Shown one piece after another: positions 38,581 through 47,050 of a stretch of DNA of 64,000 nucleotides. The DNA is from SB11 sp965222995 (lineage in GTDB: Bacteria > Bacteroidota > Bacteroidia > UBA8524). How positions within the stretch are numbered: the stretch's first letter is position 1; every line of letters starts with the position of its first letter. Location: contig OZ244977.1 of the NCBI GenBank assembly GCA_965222995.1, positions 2,914,001 to 2,978,000 of the forward strand, read 5' to 3'. A program made the position numbers and the translations under genes. The notes below the pieces were generated by a model, which saw only the letters and a program-made list of their open reading frames with translations, had not been told where the DNA came from and made no database searches.

Positions 38581-39003
38581 TTACTTTAGTAATGTTTCTG
38601 CCAAGGCATGCAACTTCTCAACTGTAAGGGGTTTGCTGTGAAAATCGTTGATTAGTTTTATACTTAGAGCTCTATTTTTATCATCAGGGTTTAATGATGC
38701 TGTGAGCATAACTATAACAACCTCGCCTTGCTGGTTAGCTTGTAACTTCTCATATTCCTCCATAAATTCAAAACCATTCATGGCGGGCATATTTATGTCT
38801 AAAAAAATTATATCAGGTTGTGGGTAGGTCTCACTATCACTTTCATAATCGCCGCTATTGGTTAAATAGTCAAGTGCATCATAACCACTTATAACTGAAT
38901 GGACCTCATTAGCAACTCCTGCACGTTTTATAATATACCTATGCATTTCATTGGTAGCATCGTCATCGTCTACTAACAAAATGCAATTAAATTTTTTTTC
39001 CAT
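38581..39003 (-). CDS. Single-domain response regulator
   Basis: Receiver-only protein, about 140 residues. Phosphorylation site Asp69 in IIFLDINMP, acidic pocket VDDDD near residues 11-15, Thr101 in VMLTASL and Lys124 in FHSKP complete the CheY-like active site. There is no output domain, so it must act by protein contact. A longer frame opens at 39090, but the ATG at 39003 starts the conserved beta1 strand (MEKKFNCILLVDDD) and leaves only a 17-base overlap with the histidine kinase. It is the last gene of the six-gene stressosome operon and the likely phosphoacceptor of the kinase beside it. Confidence 0.93.
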   Translation of the reverse strand: MEKKFNCILLVDDDDATNEMHRYIIKRAGVANEVHSVISGYDALDYLTNSGDYESDSETYPQPDIIFLDINMPAMNGFEFMEEYEKLQANQQGEVVIVMLTASLNPDDKNRALSIKLINDFHSKPLTVEKLHALAETLLK

Positions 39004-40564
39004 AATTATTTTTTTGTTTGATAGTGAAGAAAAATGTTGTTCCTTTTCCAAACTCTGACTCAATCCAAATTGCTCCTCGGTGCATTTCAACTATTTTTTT
39101 ACATAGTGCTAATCCTATTCCGGTACCGGGGTACTTATCTCTTCTATGTAAGCGCTGAAAAATTGTAAACACTCTTTCAAAGTACTTTTTCTTAATTCCT
39201 ATTCCCTCGTCTTGCACTTTAAAAAGCCACTCACCATTCCCTTCTTGTGCACTTATTTTTATTACCGGTGTACTGTTTTCTTTAGTAAACTTTATAGCAT
39301 TGGTAATTAGGTTCTGAAACAACTGTTTCAATTCAACTTCCAACCCGATAATTTTTGGTAGCTTATCAACTGCTATTACAGCTTTACTCTCGCTGATACT
39401 TGTATTTAAATCTAACAATACATCTTTTACTATTTTGTTACAATCCACATTTACAAATACCTTTTCTCTTCCTAGTCGAGAATAGTCTAACAGGTCTTTA
39501 ATCAAAAATTTCATTCTTGTTGAGGCATTCTCAATATGCATCATAAACCTCAAGCCATCCTCATCAAACTTATCTTTATAAAGCTCGCCTACTAATTCTA
39601 TATAACTGTTTATAGTTCTTAACGGCTCTTGCAAATCATGCGAAGCAACATAGGCAAACTGTTCTAACTCTTTATTTTTAAACTCAAGTTCATGGTTTTG
39701 TTTTGCCAATTGAAGCTCTGCTTCTTTTTGAATTGTAATATCTTGAAATGCCCCCGACACACGAAAAATTTTGCCTTCTTTAATCTCTGCACCCCCAATT
39801 ATCTTAACCCATTTACGTTCATTCTTTAAAGTAGAAAATGACACTTCAAAATTCCATGACTTTCCATTTTGCTCAGCCTGTTTAATAGCTTTTAAAATAG
39901 TAGTTCTTGTTTTTGAGGGATAAATATTAAGTACATCTTGAAAGGTATGGTTCTGATTTGGTAACAAGCCATGAATACGAAATATTTCATCTGTGATAGA
40001 AAATTCTTTAGTATCTACGTCATATTCCCAGCCACCTACCTTTGCAATCTCTTGTGTTCTATTTAATAATTCTTTTTGTGATTCCTTAAGTTCTTCATAA
40101 GCTGCTGTAAGCTCTAAATTTTTCTTTTCCAGCTCAAGCAACAACTCTTTTTCTGTTAAACTAAGAACATTGGTTTTTAGTTTATTTAGTGTTGTGGAGG
40201 TAAGGGGTAGTTTTTGGTTGGGCACAAGCTTACCAAAAGAGTAGCTGTAACCATTTTTATCACTGGCCGTTTCTTTTATAGTATCGAAAAAAGATTGGAA
40301 AGCATTTGTTTTAGTAAAGTCTGACTTTGTTGCAGTTTTGCAGCTAAACCATAGCTCTTTTTTGGGGGTTGGTTGAATATTAAAGGATATACTAAATGTC
40401 CCTGTATTATTATAAGTTTCACGCGAAAGCTCTGATATTAGAATAGCCATTTTTGTTGCATCGCTATTACTAAACTCCAACATTTGGGCAGTAATAAGAA
40501 CTTTATTTCTCAAAAGAACTACTTTATCCTGATTTGCTATATCTAAAGTTCCAATAGCTCTCAT
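38987..40564 (-). CDS. PAS histidine kinase with RsbT-like N-terminal region
   Basis: Cytosolic hybrid-architecture kinase, about 525 residues. Residues 1-70 resemble the first half of RsbT (LFRNK-like start, then ILISELSRETYNNTG against the RsbT N-box AVSELARNIYQHAG) but lack the later Gly-rich ATP boxes. A coiled coil, a PAS domain (about 185-290, VGGWEYDVDTKEF), HisKA with His309 in SHDLQEPLR and a complete HATPase domain (NLITNAIKFTKE, DEGIGI, GTGIGLALCKKI) follow. No membrane helix. ATG at 40564 overlaps the phosphatase stop by ATGA, which favours it over the upstream start at 40594. It probably receives the stressosome signal and passes phosphate to the downstream regulator. Confidence 0.88.
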   Translation of the reverse strand: MRAIGTLDIANQDKVVLLRNKVLITAQMLEFSNSDATKMAILISELSRETYNNTGTFSISFNIQPTPKKELWFSCKTATKSDFTKTNAFQSFFDTIKETASDKNGYSYSFGKLVPNQKLPLTSTTLNKLKTNVLSLTEKELLLELEKKNLELTAAYEELKESQKELLNRTQEIAKVGGWEYDVDTKEFSITDEIFRIHGLLPNQNHTFQDVLNIYPSKTRTTILKAIKQAEQNGKSWNFEVSFSTLKNERKWVKIIGGAEIKEGKIFRVSGAFQDITIQKEAELQLAKQNHELEFKNKELEQFAYVASHDLQEPLRTINSYIELVGELYKDKFDEDGLRFMMHIENASTRMKFLIKDLLDYSRLGREKVFVNVDCNKIVKDVLLDLNTSISESKAVIAVDKLPKIIGLEVELKQLFQNLITNAIKFTKENSTPVIKISAQEGNGEWLFKVQDEGIGIKKKYFERVFTIFQRLHRRDKYPGTGIGLALCKKIVEMHRGAIWIESEFGKGTTFFFTIKQKNNYGKKI

Positions 40565-41145
40565 AAATCGTATTTTATAGCCATACACATGCAATCGTCT
40601 GAAGTTTGACTAAACTCATCCATTACTTTAGTTGCAATATCTTTTGCTGTTATATTGCTTGGTGACGAGGGAAAGTCAAGCTTAAAAAACTCCTTTATTC
40701 CATCAGAGTATAACAGTAGTATATCATTCTTATTTATTGTTGACGACTCTTCTTGAAGAGTGGGCAACATGTACCCGATTACTCCGGCACGATTAATAAA
40801 TTGTTTATTATTTTCTCCTATAATTTTCGCTCTTATATTTCCTACTCCAACATATTTCATAACACCTGTTTCTAGATTTAATATCCCAAAACCTCCTGCA
40901 CATCCACGTGTACCCTTAAGTTGTTTGTGAAGCTCTTTTACAAACTCAATAGGTTCTATTACAAAGTTTTCACTAATTAACTCTTTTACTTTAGTAGCAA
41001 TTGTTGCAGCTTTTTCACCATGTCCTGCCACATCAATGGCGGCTATATACATTTTATCATCAACTACATTAACAACACCTATATCACCACTGGCTTTTTC
41101 GCCTTTAAATGGTTTTATCAGTATCTCGTAATCAATGTTCTGCAT
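40561..41145 (-). CDS. SpoIIE/RsbX-like PP2C-type phosphatase
   Basis: Small serine/threonine phosphatase, 194 residues, consisting only of a SpoIIE-type PP2C domain. Metal-binding positions are visible: SGDIG (Asp21), IDVAGHGEKA (Asp38 and Gly41) and LLLYSDGIKEFF. It lacks the N-terminal domain of RsbU and matches RsbX in size, so it is likely to dephosphorylate RsbR and RsbS and reset the stressosome. It sits three bases after RsbT and overlaps the kinase gene by four bases, consistent with coupled translation. Confidence 0.9.
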   Translation of the reverse strand: MQNIDYEILIKPFKGEKASGDIGVVNVVDDKMYIAAIDVAGHGEKAATIATKVKELISENFVIEPIEFVKELHKQLKGTRGCAGGFGILNLETGVMKYVGVGNIRAKIIGENNKQFINRAGVIGYMLPTLQEESSTINKNDILLLYSDGIKEFFKLDFPSSPSNITAKDIATKVMDEFSQTSDDCMCMAIKYDL

Positions 41146-41148
41146 GTC

Positions 41149-41535
41149 TTACATCCATTTCACAATTGTTACCACTGTCCCTTTGTTCATCACGCTTTCA
41201 ATTTCAAACTCATCCATTAGCCTGTTTGTGCCGGGCAAGCCTATACCCAAACTTCCTTTTGAGCTATAATGGTCTTGAAGTGCTAAGTTTATATCCGGTA
41301 TTCCTATGCCTTTATCTTTTGCAGTAATTTTTATTCCTTTTTTTCCTCCTTTTTCTTTTATCCCAAAAATTATTTCTCCTTCTCCGGCATGCTGGTAAAT
41401 ATTTCTTGCAAGTTCTGAAACTGCTGTGGCAATCATATTCACTTTTGTTTTGCTAAACTCTAACTCCCTGGCATAGTTTAAAGCGTACCTTACTGCTTTT
41501 GTTACATCGCTGTTTTTGCAAATACTAATTTTCAT
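41149..41535 (-). CDS. rsbT: Stressosome kinase RsbT
   Basis: Anti-sigma-factor-like serine kinase, 128 residues, of the GHKL fold. N-box SELARNIYQHAG (Glu41, Asn45), G1 box DKGIGI (74-79) and G2 loop GIGLPG (97-102) are all present, so it should bind ATP. In the known system RsbT phosphorylates RsbR and RsbS on stress, leaves the complex and activates a partner. Its frame overlaps rsbS by 11 bases. The standard target RsbU is absent here; the neighbouring histidine kinase is the best candidate partner (inference). Confidence 0.93.
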   Translation of the reverse strand: MKISICKNSDVTKAVRYALNYARELEFSKTKVNMIATAVSELARNIYQHAGEGEIIFGIKEKGGKKGIKITAKDKGIGIPDINLALQDHYSSKGSLGIGLPGTNRLMDEFEIESVMNKGTVVTIVKWM

Positions 41536-41920
41536 CCCCGGCAGGTATTGCCAAACTCCTATTTAAAGCCAGCAAGCCCTCATCAACATTTAAAACTATC
41601 GAAATTTCGTTTGGCACATTGCCACCCAAATCAACCAGCGATGCTACAATTTCAAGTTTTAGCCCTGTAAATAGTGTTTTTGCCCCTAATAGTTTAGCCA
41701 TCTTAGCAATATCTACCAGCATTCTTGAAATATAAGAATCAATAATCTGCACACCCGAAACATCAATAAGAATACCTTTAAGCTGTTTGTTATATATGGT
41801 ATTTAATATTTGCTCTTGCATATATTCCATAGTTTCATCAAACAGCTCTTCTTGCACGGTAACAACTAATACCTTATTGTTTACGCTAAAAGAAATTTTA
41901 TGTGTTGATGAATTAGGCAT
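41525..41920 (-). CDS. rsbS: Stressosome scaffold RsbS (STAS)
   Basis: Single STAS domain protein, 131 residues. The phosphorylatable Ser62 lies in IIDSYISRML, equivalent to Ser59 of Bacillus RsbS, followed by MAKLLGAKTLFTGL. In the known stressosome, RsbS with RsbR forms the large shell that sequesters RsbT. Order rsbR-rsbS-rsbT with short overlaps (8 and 11 bases) is the classic arrangement. The second position, matching the TLIELG region, reads ASLVDLG. Confidence 0.92.
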   Translation of the reverse strand: MPNSSTHKISFSVNNKVLVVTVQEELFDETMEYMQEQILNTIYNKQLKGILIDVSGVQIIDSYISRMLVDIAKMAKLLGAKTLFTGLKLEIVASLVDLGGNVPNEISIVLNVDEGLLALNRSLAIPAGDEN

Positions 41921-42323
41921 TCTTAATTTTCACTACTTCAAGTCCTGATAAATCAAAAGCAGCCTTTAGTGCATCTTTAAGGGTAGCTTTTGTTTCTACA
42001 TTTCCTAATTCTATACCTAAACCTACTAAGGTTTGTGCAATTGCGGGTGATATACCTGATATAATACACTTTGCCCCCATAAGTTTTGTAGCTTGTGTTA
42101 TTTTTATAAGGTGGTTAGCTACTGCACTATCTACAGTACTTACTCCCAAAATATCCATAATTATTACTTTGGATTGGGTTTGCAAAATGCTTTCAAGCAT
42201 AGACTCCATAATTGCTTGTGCTTTTCCTGAGTCTATTATGCCGTAAAGGGGTATCATTAAAACATTATCCCACACAATGTGTATGGGGCTGTTATCGTCT
42301 TTAAAATCAACTTTTTTTGCCAT
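41913..42323 (-). CDS. Stressosome RsbR-like STAS protein lacking a sensor domain
   Basis: STAS protein, 136 residues, with the RsbR-type sequence MDILGVSTVDSAVANH and GISPAIAQTLVGLGIELG. Ser66 occupies the place of Thr171 of Bacillus RsbR and Thr98 that of Thr205. Typical RsbR has an extra N-terminal non-haem globin-like sensory domain of about 150 residues, but here only about 20 residues precede the STAS fold, so it cannot sense by that route. First gene of the operon; the preceding 250 bases contain the pyk terminator and AT-rich sequence. Confidence 0.9.
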   Translation of the reverse strand: MAKKVDFKDDNSPIHIVWDNVLMIPLYGIIDSGKAQAIMESMLESILQTQSKVIIMDILGVSTVDSAVANHLIKITQATKLMGAKCIISGISPAIAQTLVGLGIELGNVETKATLKDALKAAFDLSGLEVVKIKNA

Positions 42324-42523
42324 AATTTTTATGTGTTTAGAAAATAGGGTATTGGTTAGTTAGCAATGTGTTTTTTGTAAATGAAATGAAAAACTGTAAC
42401 AAAAAAAACTTGCAGCAATGCTTTATTTTATTACTAATATAGCAATTTTTGTTTAATGATTATATTATTAACAAGTTATAATCTTTTACCACTTAAAACA
42501 TGCAGCACACCGGATATAAAATA

Positions 42524-42556
42524 AAAAAGTCCTGCTAGAATCTAGCAGGACTTTTT
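42524..42556 (-). terminator. Intrinsic terminator of pyk
   Basis: Perfect 16-base arms AAAAAGTCCTGCTAGA and TCTAGCAGGACTTTTT, just after the pyk stop codon. It separates pyk from the stressosome operon on the same strand. Confidence 0.93.
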
Positions 42557-42574
42557 GTTATTGAGTAACGAAAT

Positions 42575-44017
42575 TTATTCTACTTTGCTAATTTTAACTG
42601 CATTAGTCATAGATTTTTCTTGTATGGGCATACTGGCTGTATTTACCACTACATCGCCTGTTTTCACATAGCCTTTTTCCTTTAAAATTTCATTAACATC
42701 CTTAATGGTTTCATCAGTGGTTACAAACTTATCGTAGTAAAACCCTCTAATGCCCCAAACCAAATTAAGTGTGTTTAGTAAAGGTTGGTTATTAGTAAAT
42801 ATAAATATATTAGCCTTAGGTCTGTAGCTGGCAAGTTTAAAAGCAGTATACCCTGAACGAGTCATAGAGCTAATGGCTTTTACACTATCCATGTGCATAC
42901 TCATGCGTGCAGCTGTGAAACAAATAACATCTGTAGGGTATGTGCGCTGCCCTTCATCATCAGGGCCCTCACCCTTGTCATATATAAGGTCTTGCGCTTC
43001 AATATGGCGTATAATGCGTTCCATGGTTTTGATAGCCTCAGCAGGGAATGCTCCTACTGATGTTTCAGCACTTAGCATAACTGCATCAGCACCATCAAGC
43101 ACTGCATTGGCAACATCATTAGCTTCGGCACGTGTGGGAGTAGGATTATGAATCATGCTCTCCATCATTTGTGTGGCAATAATTACCGGTTTTGATGCTT
43201 TAATGCATTTCCGCACAATACCTTTTTGTATTAAGGGTACTTCTTCCAAAGGTACCTCTACACCTAAATCCCCTCTGGCTACCATTATAGCATCAGTAAT
43301 ATTAATTATCTTATCAATATTTTTAACTGCTTCAGGCTTTTCAATCTTAGCAACTATTTTAGTGCGCTTCTCATGGCGGGCAATAATATTCTTTAATTCA
43401 TGTATCTCCTCAGCCTTGCGTACAAACGATAACCCTATCCACTCCACATTGTGTTTCAGCCCAAATTCAATATCAGCAACATCTTTTTTGGTAATACTGG
43501 GTATCGAAAGATTGGTTTGTGGTAGATTAAAGCCTTTTTTTGATGATAAAACACCACCATGAACCACTTTTGCCTTTACCTCCTTGCGGTTGATAATATC
43601 TAGCACTTTCAGTTCTACTTTTCCATCATCCAAAAGTATTCTATGCCCCTTTTTAATGTCCTTGGTTAGCATTTCATACTTTATATAAAGCTTTTGGGCA
43701 GTTCCTATACATTCTTGTGTTGTAATAGTAAGTTCACTTCCATCCTTCAAGAAAATTTCATTGTTTTCTACCTCACCGATACGCAGTTTTGGTCCTTGTA
43801 AATCAAGCAGAATGCCAATATTACTATTTAGCTCTTCATTAATCTTGCGTATATTTTCAATAGCCTTTTCGTGGTCACTGTGTGCACCGTGCGAAAAATT
43901 AAGCCTGCAAATATCAACCCCCTCTTTAATAATCTCTTTTAGTTTTTCATAGCTTGCCGTAGCAGGGCCAATGGTTGCAATAATTTTAGTACGGTTAAAT
44001 TTAGGTCTAAATTTCAT
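42575..44017 (-). CDS. pyk: Pyruvate kinase
   Basis: Glycolytic enzyme, 480 residues, converting phosphoenolpyruvate and ADP to pyruvate and ATP. Start TKIIATIGPAT, the catalytic loop IVAKIEKPEA (Lys that stabilises the enolate), MVARGDLGVEVP and MLSAETSVG are all present, with a C-terminal allosteric domain of normal length. It lies 14 bases downstream of the IPExxxVDY gene, forming a small unit divergent from acpP-fabF-rnc, an order often seen in Bacteroidota. Confidence 0.97.
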   Translation of the reverse strand: MKFRPKFNRTKIIATIGPATASYEKLKEIIKEGVDICRLNFSHGAHSDHEKAIENIRKINEELNSNIGILLDLQGPKLRIGEVENNEIFLKDGSELTITTQECIGTAQKLYIKYEMLTKDIKKGHRILLDDGKVELKVLDIINRKEVKAKVVHGGVLSSKKGFNLPQTNLSIPSITKKDVADIEFGLKHNVEWIGLSFVRKAEEIHELKNIIARHEKRTKIVAKIEKPEAVKNIDKIINITDAIMVARGDLGVEVPLEEVPLIQKGIVRKCIKASKPVIIATQMMESMIHNPTPTRAEANDVANAVLDGADAVMLSAETSVGAFPAEAIKTMERIIRHIEAQDLIYDKGEGPDDEGQRTYPTDVICFTAARMSMHMDSVKAISSMTRSGYTAFKLASYRPKANIFIFTNNQPLLNTLNLVWGIRGFYYDKFVTTDETIKDVNEILKEKGYVKTGDVVVNTASMPIQEKSMTNAVKISKVE

Positions 44018-44031
44018 AAAAGTATCTTCTG

Positions 44032-44490
44032 TTAAAAATATAACATGTCTTTGTTTCGCAGCTTTTCAAGCCCCATTTCATACACGGTTAGTATAAAAGG
44101 CAACATTTTTAATTGCTGTAAAAGTTTATCCCAAGGCATTTCATCGTGGTTACCTTTTACCAGCAAAAAATAGTTCGTATTCCGATGCTCGGGGATTAAG
44201 ATATTGTTATTTGTTTTGTTGGCGATAAGCCTGAAAATACAATCATACTCTTCATCAACAAACTCAAAACATTGTATATATATATCACTACCTTTTTTGT
44301 GAGTATAAAACAAATCATCTACCCTAAGCAACCGCAAATGTAAGGTATTGTTTATTTGCCACACTAATTTATACGCAGGAACTGCTGCAACAATGCCTGC
44401 CATACTAATAGTGTTTAGTATTGGCAGCTCATCGGCATCAAATAATTGCAGGGGTTTGTTTTTTTGTTTACTCAATGGAATGAGATACAA
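44032..44490 (-). CDS. IPExxxVDY family protein
   Basis: Bacteroidota-specific protein of unknown function, 152 residues, recognised by the motif IPEHRNTNYFLLV (a variant of IPExxxVDYFLLI) and by its position between pyk and acpP. Cytosolic, no signal. It starts with a TTG at 44490; no ATG occurs before residue 30, and the TTG at 44475 is an alternative. The gene shares an 85-base divergent promoter region with acpP and is likely cotranscribed with pyk. Confidence 0.85.
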   Translation of the reverse strand: MYLIPLSKQKNKPLQLFDADELPILNTISMAGIVAAVPAYKLVWQINNTLHLRLLRVDDLFYTHKKGSDIYIQCFEFVDEEYDCIFRLIANKTNNNILIPEHRNTNYFLLVKGNHDEMPWDKLLQQLKMLPFILTVYEMGLEKLRNKDMLYF

Positions 44491-44575
44491 TTAAGTGAGA
44501 TATTTTTTTTATTGTGTTTTTATGTGAAAAAGCAGTTATTTGCACCTTCAAAATTAACCAAAAAAGGAGAAGAAA

Positions 44576-44812
44576 ATGTCAGATATCGCATCAAGAGTTA
44601 AATCGATTATTATCGACAAACTAAGCGTTGAAGAGAGCGAAGTTACTAATGAAGCAAGCTTTACTAATGATTTAGGAGCTGACTCTTTAGATACTGTTGA
44701 GCTAATTATGGAATTTGAAAAAGAATTCAACATCTCTATTCCTGATGACCAAGCTGAAAACATTGCTACTGTAGGTCAAGCAATAGAGTACATCGAAAAA
44801 AACGATAAATAA
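44576..44812 (+). CDS. acpP: Acyl carrier protein
   Basis: Fatty-acid synthesis carrier, 78 residues and strongly acidic. The 4'-phosphopantetheine is attached to Ser37 in GADSLDTVEL. Preceded by an unusually good ribosome-binding sequence AGGAG at 44565-44569, six bases before the ATG, whereas most genes here lack one; that suggests high expression. First gene of acpP-fabF-rnc, 23 bases before fabF. Confidence 0.97.
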   Translation: MSDIASRVKSIIIDKLSVEESEVTNEASFTNDLGADSLDTVELIMEFEKEFNISIPDDQAENIATVGQAIEYIEKNDK

Positions 44813-44835
44813 TTTTTTAACTTAATTATACCCGT

Positions 44836-46089
44836 ATGCAGCTTAAAAGAGTTGTAATTACGGGGATTGGTGCTCTTACCCCTTTAGGCAACACTGCCCA
44901 AGAATATTGGGATGGCTTGAAAAAAGGGGTAAGCGGAGCCGCCCCAATTACCCGCTTTGATGCTTCAAAGTTTAAAACCCGCTTTGCTTGTGAGGTAAAA
45001 AACTACGACGTGCAAAACTATCTGGATAGAAAAGAAGCACGCCGTATGGATCCTTATACCCAATATGCTATGATAACCAGCATGGAAGCGGTTACTGATA
45101 GCGGTATTGATAATGAAAAAGTAAATAAAGACCGCGTTGGTGTTATTTTCGGGACCGGTATTGGCGGATTGACCAGTTTTTTTAACGAGGTTGTTGATTA
45201 TGCAAAGGGAGACGGTACCCCCCGCTTCAACCCGTTTTTTATACCTATGATGATTGCAGATATAGCCGCAGGGCATATATCTATGAAATATGGATTCCGT
45301 GGACCTAACTACGCAACCGTATCAGCTTGTGCAACATCAAACCACTCTTTAATAGATTCATTTAACTATATAAGGCTGGGTAAAGCTGATGCCATTGTTA
45401 CAGGTGGTAGTGAAGCTTGTGTGAACCAACCTGCTATAGGTGGTTTCAACTCAATGAAAGCCCTTAGCGAGCGTAATGACGATTATACTACTGCATCGCG
45501 CCCCTTTGATAAAGAACGCGATGGTTTTGTGCTTGGTGAAGGTAGTGCAGCATTGGTTTTAGAAGAATATGAGCACGCAAAGGCACGTGGTGCTAAAATA
45601 TATGCTGAAGTTGTAGGTGGAGGTATGAGTGCTGATGCCTACCACATTACCGCCCCACATCCGGAAGGTTTAGGCGTTATTGCAGTAATGAATAGCGCAT
45701 TGGATGACGCAGGTATACAAGCTACTGATATAGATTATATAAATGTACATGGAACATCTACCCCATTGGGTGATGTGGCTGAGCTAAAAGCTATAAAAGA
45801 AGTTTTTGGTGAGCATGCTTATAATTTAAACATCAGCAGCACAAAAAGTATGACGGGTCATTTGCTGGGAGCTGCAGGTGCTATTGAAGCACTAGCTTCA
45901 ATAATGGCTATTTATGAAGGCGTTATCCCTCCAACCATTAACCACAGCACGCCAGACCCTGCTATTGATGATAAGTTAAACCTTACTTTAAACAAAGCTG
46001 AAAAACGCGATGTGAAGTATGCACTTAGCAATACTTTTGGTTTCGGTGGACACAATGCCAGTGTTATTTTGAAAAAATACGAAGGGTAA
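44836..46089 (+). CDS. fabF: 3-oxoacyl-[acyl-carrier-protein] synthase II
   Basis: Condensing enzyme of fatty-acid elongation, 417 residues. The Cys-His-His triad is complete: Cys165 (VSACATSNH), His305 (VHGTSTPLGD) and His342 (MTGHLLGAAG). It uses acyl-ACP made with the neighbouring AcpP and malonyl-ACP. Full length with a family-typical start VVITGIGALTPLG. Thirteen bases separate it from rnc. Confidence 0.97.
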   Translation: MQLKRVVITGIGALTPLGNTAQEYWDGLKKGVSGAAPITRFDASKFKTRFACEVKNYDVQNYLDRKEARRMDPYTQYAMITSMEAVTDSGIDNEKVNKDRVGVIFGTGIGGLTSFFNEVVDYAKGDGTPRFNPFFIPMMIADIAAGHISMKYGFRGPNYATVSACATSNHSLIDSFNYIRLGKADAIVTGGSEACVNQPAIGGFNSMKALSERNDDYTTASRPFDKERDGFVLGEGSAALVLEEYEHAKARGAKIYAEVVGGGMSADAYHITAPHPEGLGVIAVMNSALDDAGIQATDIDYINVHGTSTPLGDVAELKAIKEVFGEHAYNLNISSTKSMTGHLLGAAGAIEALASIMAIYEGVIPPTINHSTPDPAIDDKLNLTLNKAEKRDVKYALSNTFGFGGHNASVILKKYEG

Positions 46090-46102
46090 CCCCTATTACT
46101 CC

Positions 46103-46837
46103 TTGCTTTCTGTAATAAAAAACAGCAAAAATAAATCATTCACTAAATCGCTTAAAAACCTAATTGGTTTTAAGCCCCGCAATGTTGCGCTCTATCAGCA
46201 AGCATTCCGCCATCACTCTGCCTCAACAAAATACGATATAAAAGAGGGCAGATTGAGTAATGAAAGGCTGGAATATTTGGGCGATGCTGTTTTAAGCTCT
46301 ATAGTGGCAGAAATACTTTTTGCTACCTACCCTACCAAAGATGAAGGCTTTTTAACAGAAGTACGTGCAAAAATTGTGAGTAGGGACAATTTGTGCGACC
46401 TGGCCCGAAAAATGGGTTTGGAAACTTTTTTAGAGTACGATAAGAGTATTAAAGGCAACAGAATAATAATAAGAGCGCTTAGCGGTAATGCTTTTGAAGC
46501 ACTAATTGGAGCTATTTACCTAGATAAAGGCTATAACTTTACCCGCAAGTTTATTAAACGCCGTATACTACTACCCCATGTTGATTTGCAGCACATGGCT
46601 GAAAAAGAAATTAATTTTAAAAGTAAGCTGATTGAGTTTTGCCAAAAAACAAAAAAGAAAATAGACTTTGAAACGCTTGATGAGCGCAAACAAGGCAAAC
46701 ACAAAAGCTATTTGGTATGCGTGAAGATTGATGATGATGAAATGGCCAGGGGCGAAGATTTTTCTAAAAAAAAGGCTGAGCAAATTGCTGCACAAAAAGC
46801 CTGTGAAATTATTTTTACTGAAGATAATGGCGAATAG
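46103..46837 (+). CDS. rnc: Ribonuclease III
   Basis: Double-stranded RNA endonuclease, 244 residues, for rRNA and mRNA processing. Signature ERLEYLGDAVL (54-64) and the second acidic cluster NAFEALIGAIYLD carry the metal ligands. A C-terminal double-stranded RNA-binding domain follows (about 165-240, FKSKLIEFCQK through KKKAEQIAAQKAC). The best start is TTG at 46103, right after fabF; the next Met is well inside the nuclease domain. Last gene of the acpP-fabF-rnc unit. Confidence 0.95.
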   Translation: MLSVIKNSKNKSFTKSLKNLIGFKPRNVALYQQAFRHHSASTKYDIKEGRLSNERLEYLGDAVLSSIVAEILFATYPTKDEGFLTEVRAKIVSRDNLCDLARKMGLETFLEYDKSIKGNRIIIRALSGNAFEALIGAIYLDKGYNFTRKFIKRRILLPHVDLQHMAEKEINFKSKLIEFCQKTKKKIDFETLDERKQGKHKSYLVCVKIDDDEMARGEDFSKKKAEQIAAQKACEIIFTEDNGE

Positions 46838-46990
46838 CTAATAAGTACACATATTTTCTTTCACGCTTTGCAACACAATTTTTCCTGTAAACTCAAAAGT
46901 TTTTGCATATAAGTACCTTTGTTTTAAAAAAAGTGCTATAAACTTCCTCGAAATTATGCTCAAAAAACTGCAAACGTGGCAAACAAATAT

Positions 46991-46998
46991 TAACTTTG
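46991..46998 (+). promoter_or_regulatory. Putative -7 element for the citrate synthase gene
   Basis: TAACTTTG, a full match to TAnnTTTG, 52 bases before the ATG. The rest of the 213-base spacer after rnc shows nothing else. Confidence 0.45.
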
Positions 46999-47050
46999 AC
47001 AGGTTTAAAGGTTTATAGTAAAAACATTTTTTTATACCCACACATTTATA

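Noticed and set aside
38987..39090. Longer N-terminus of the response regulator
   Set aside because: The extra 29 residues would overlap the kinase gene by about 100 bases and precede the conserved first strand; the ATG at 39003 fits the receiver family.
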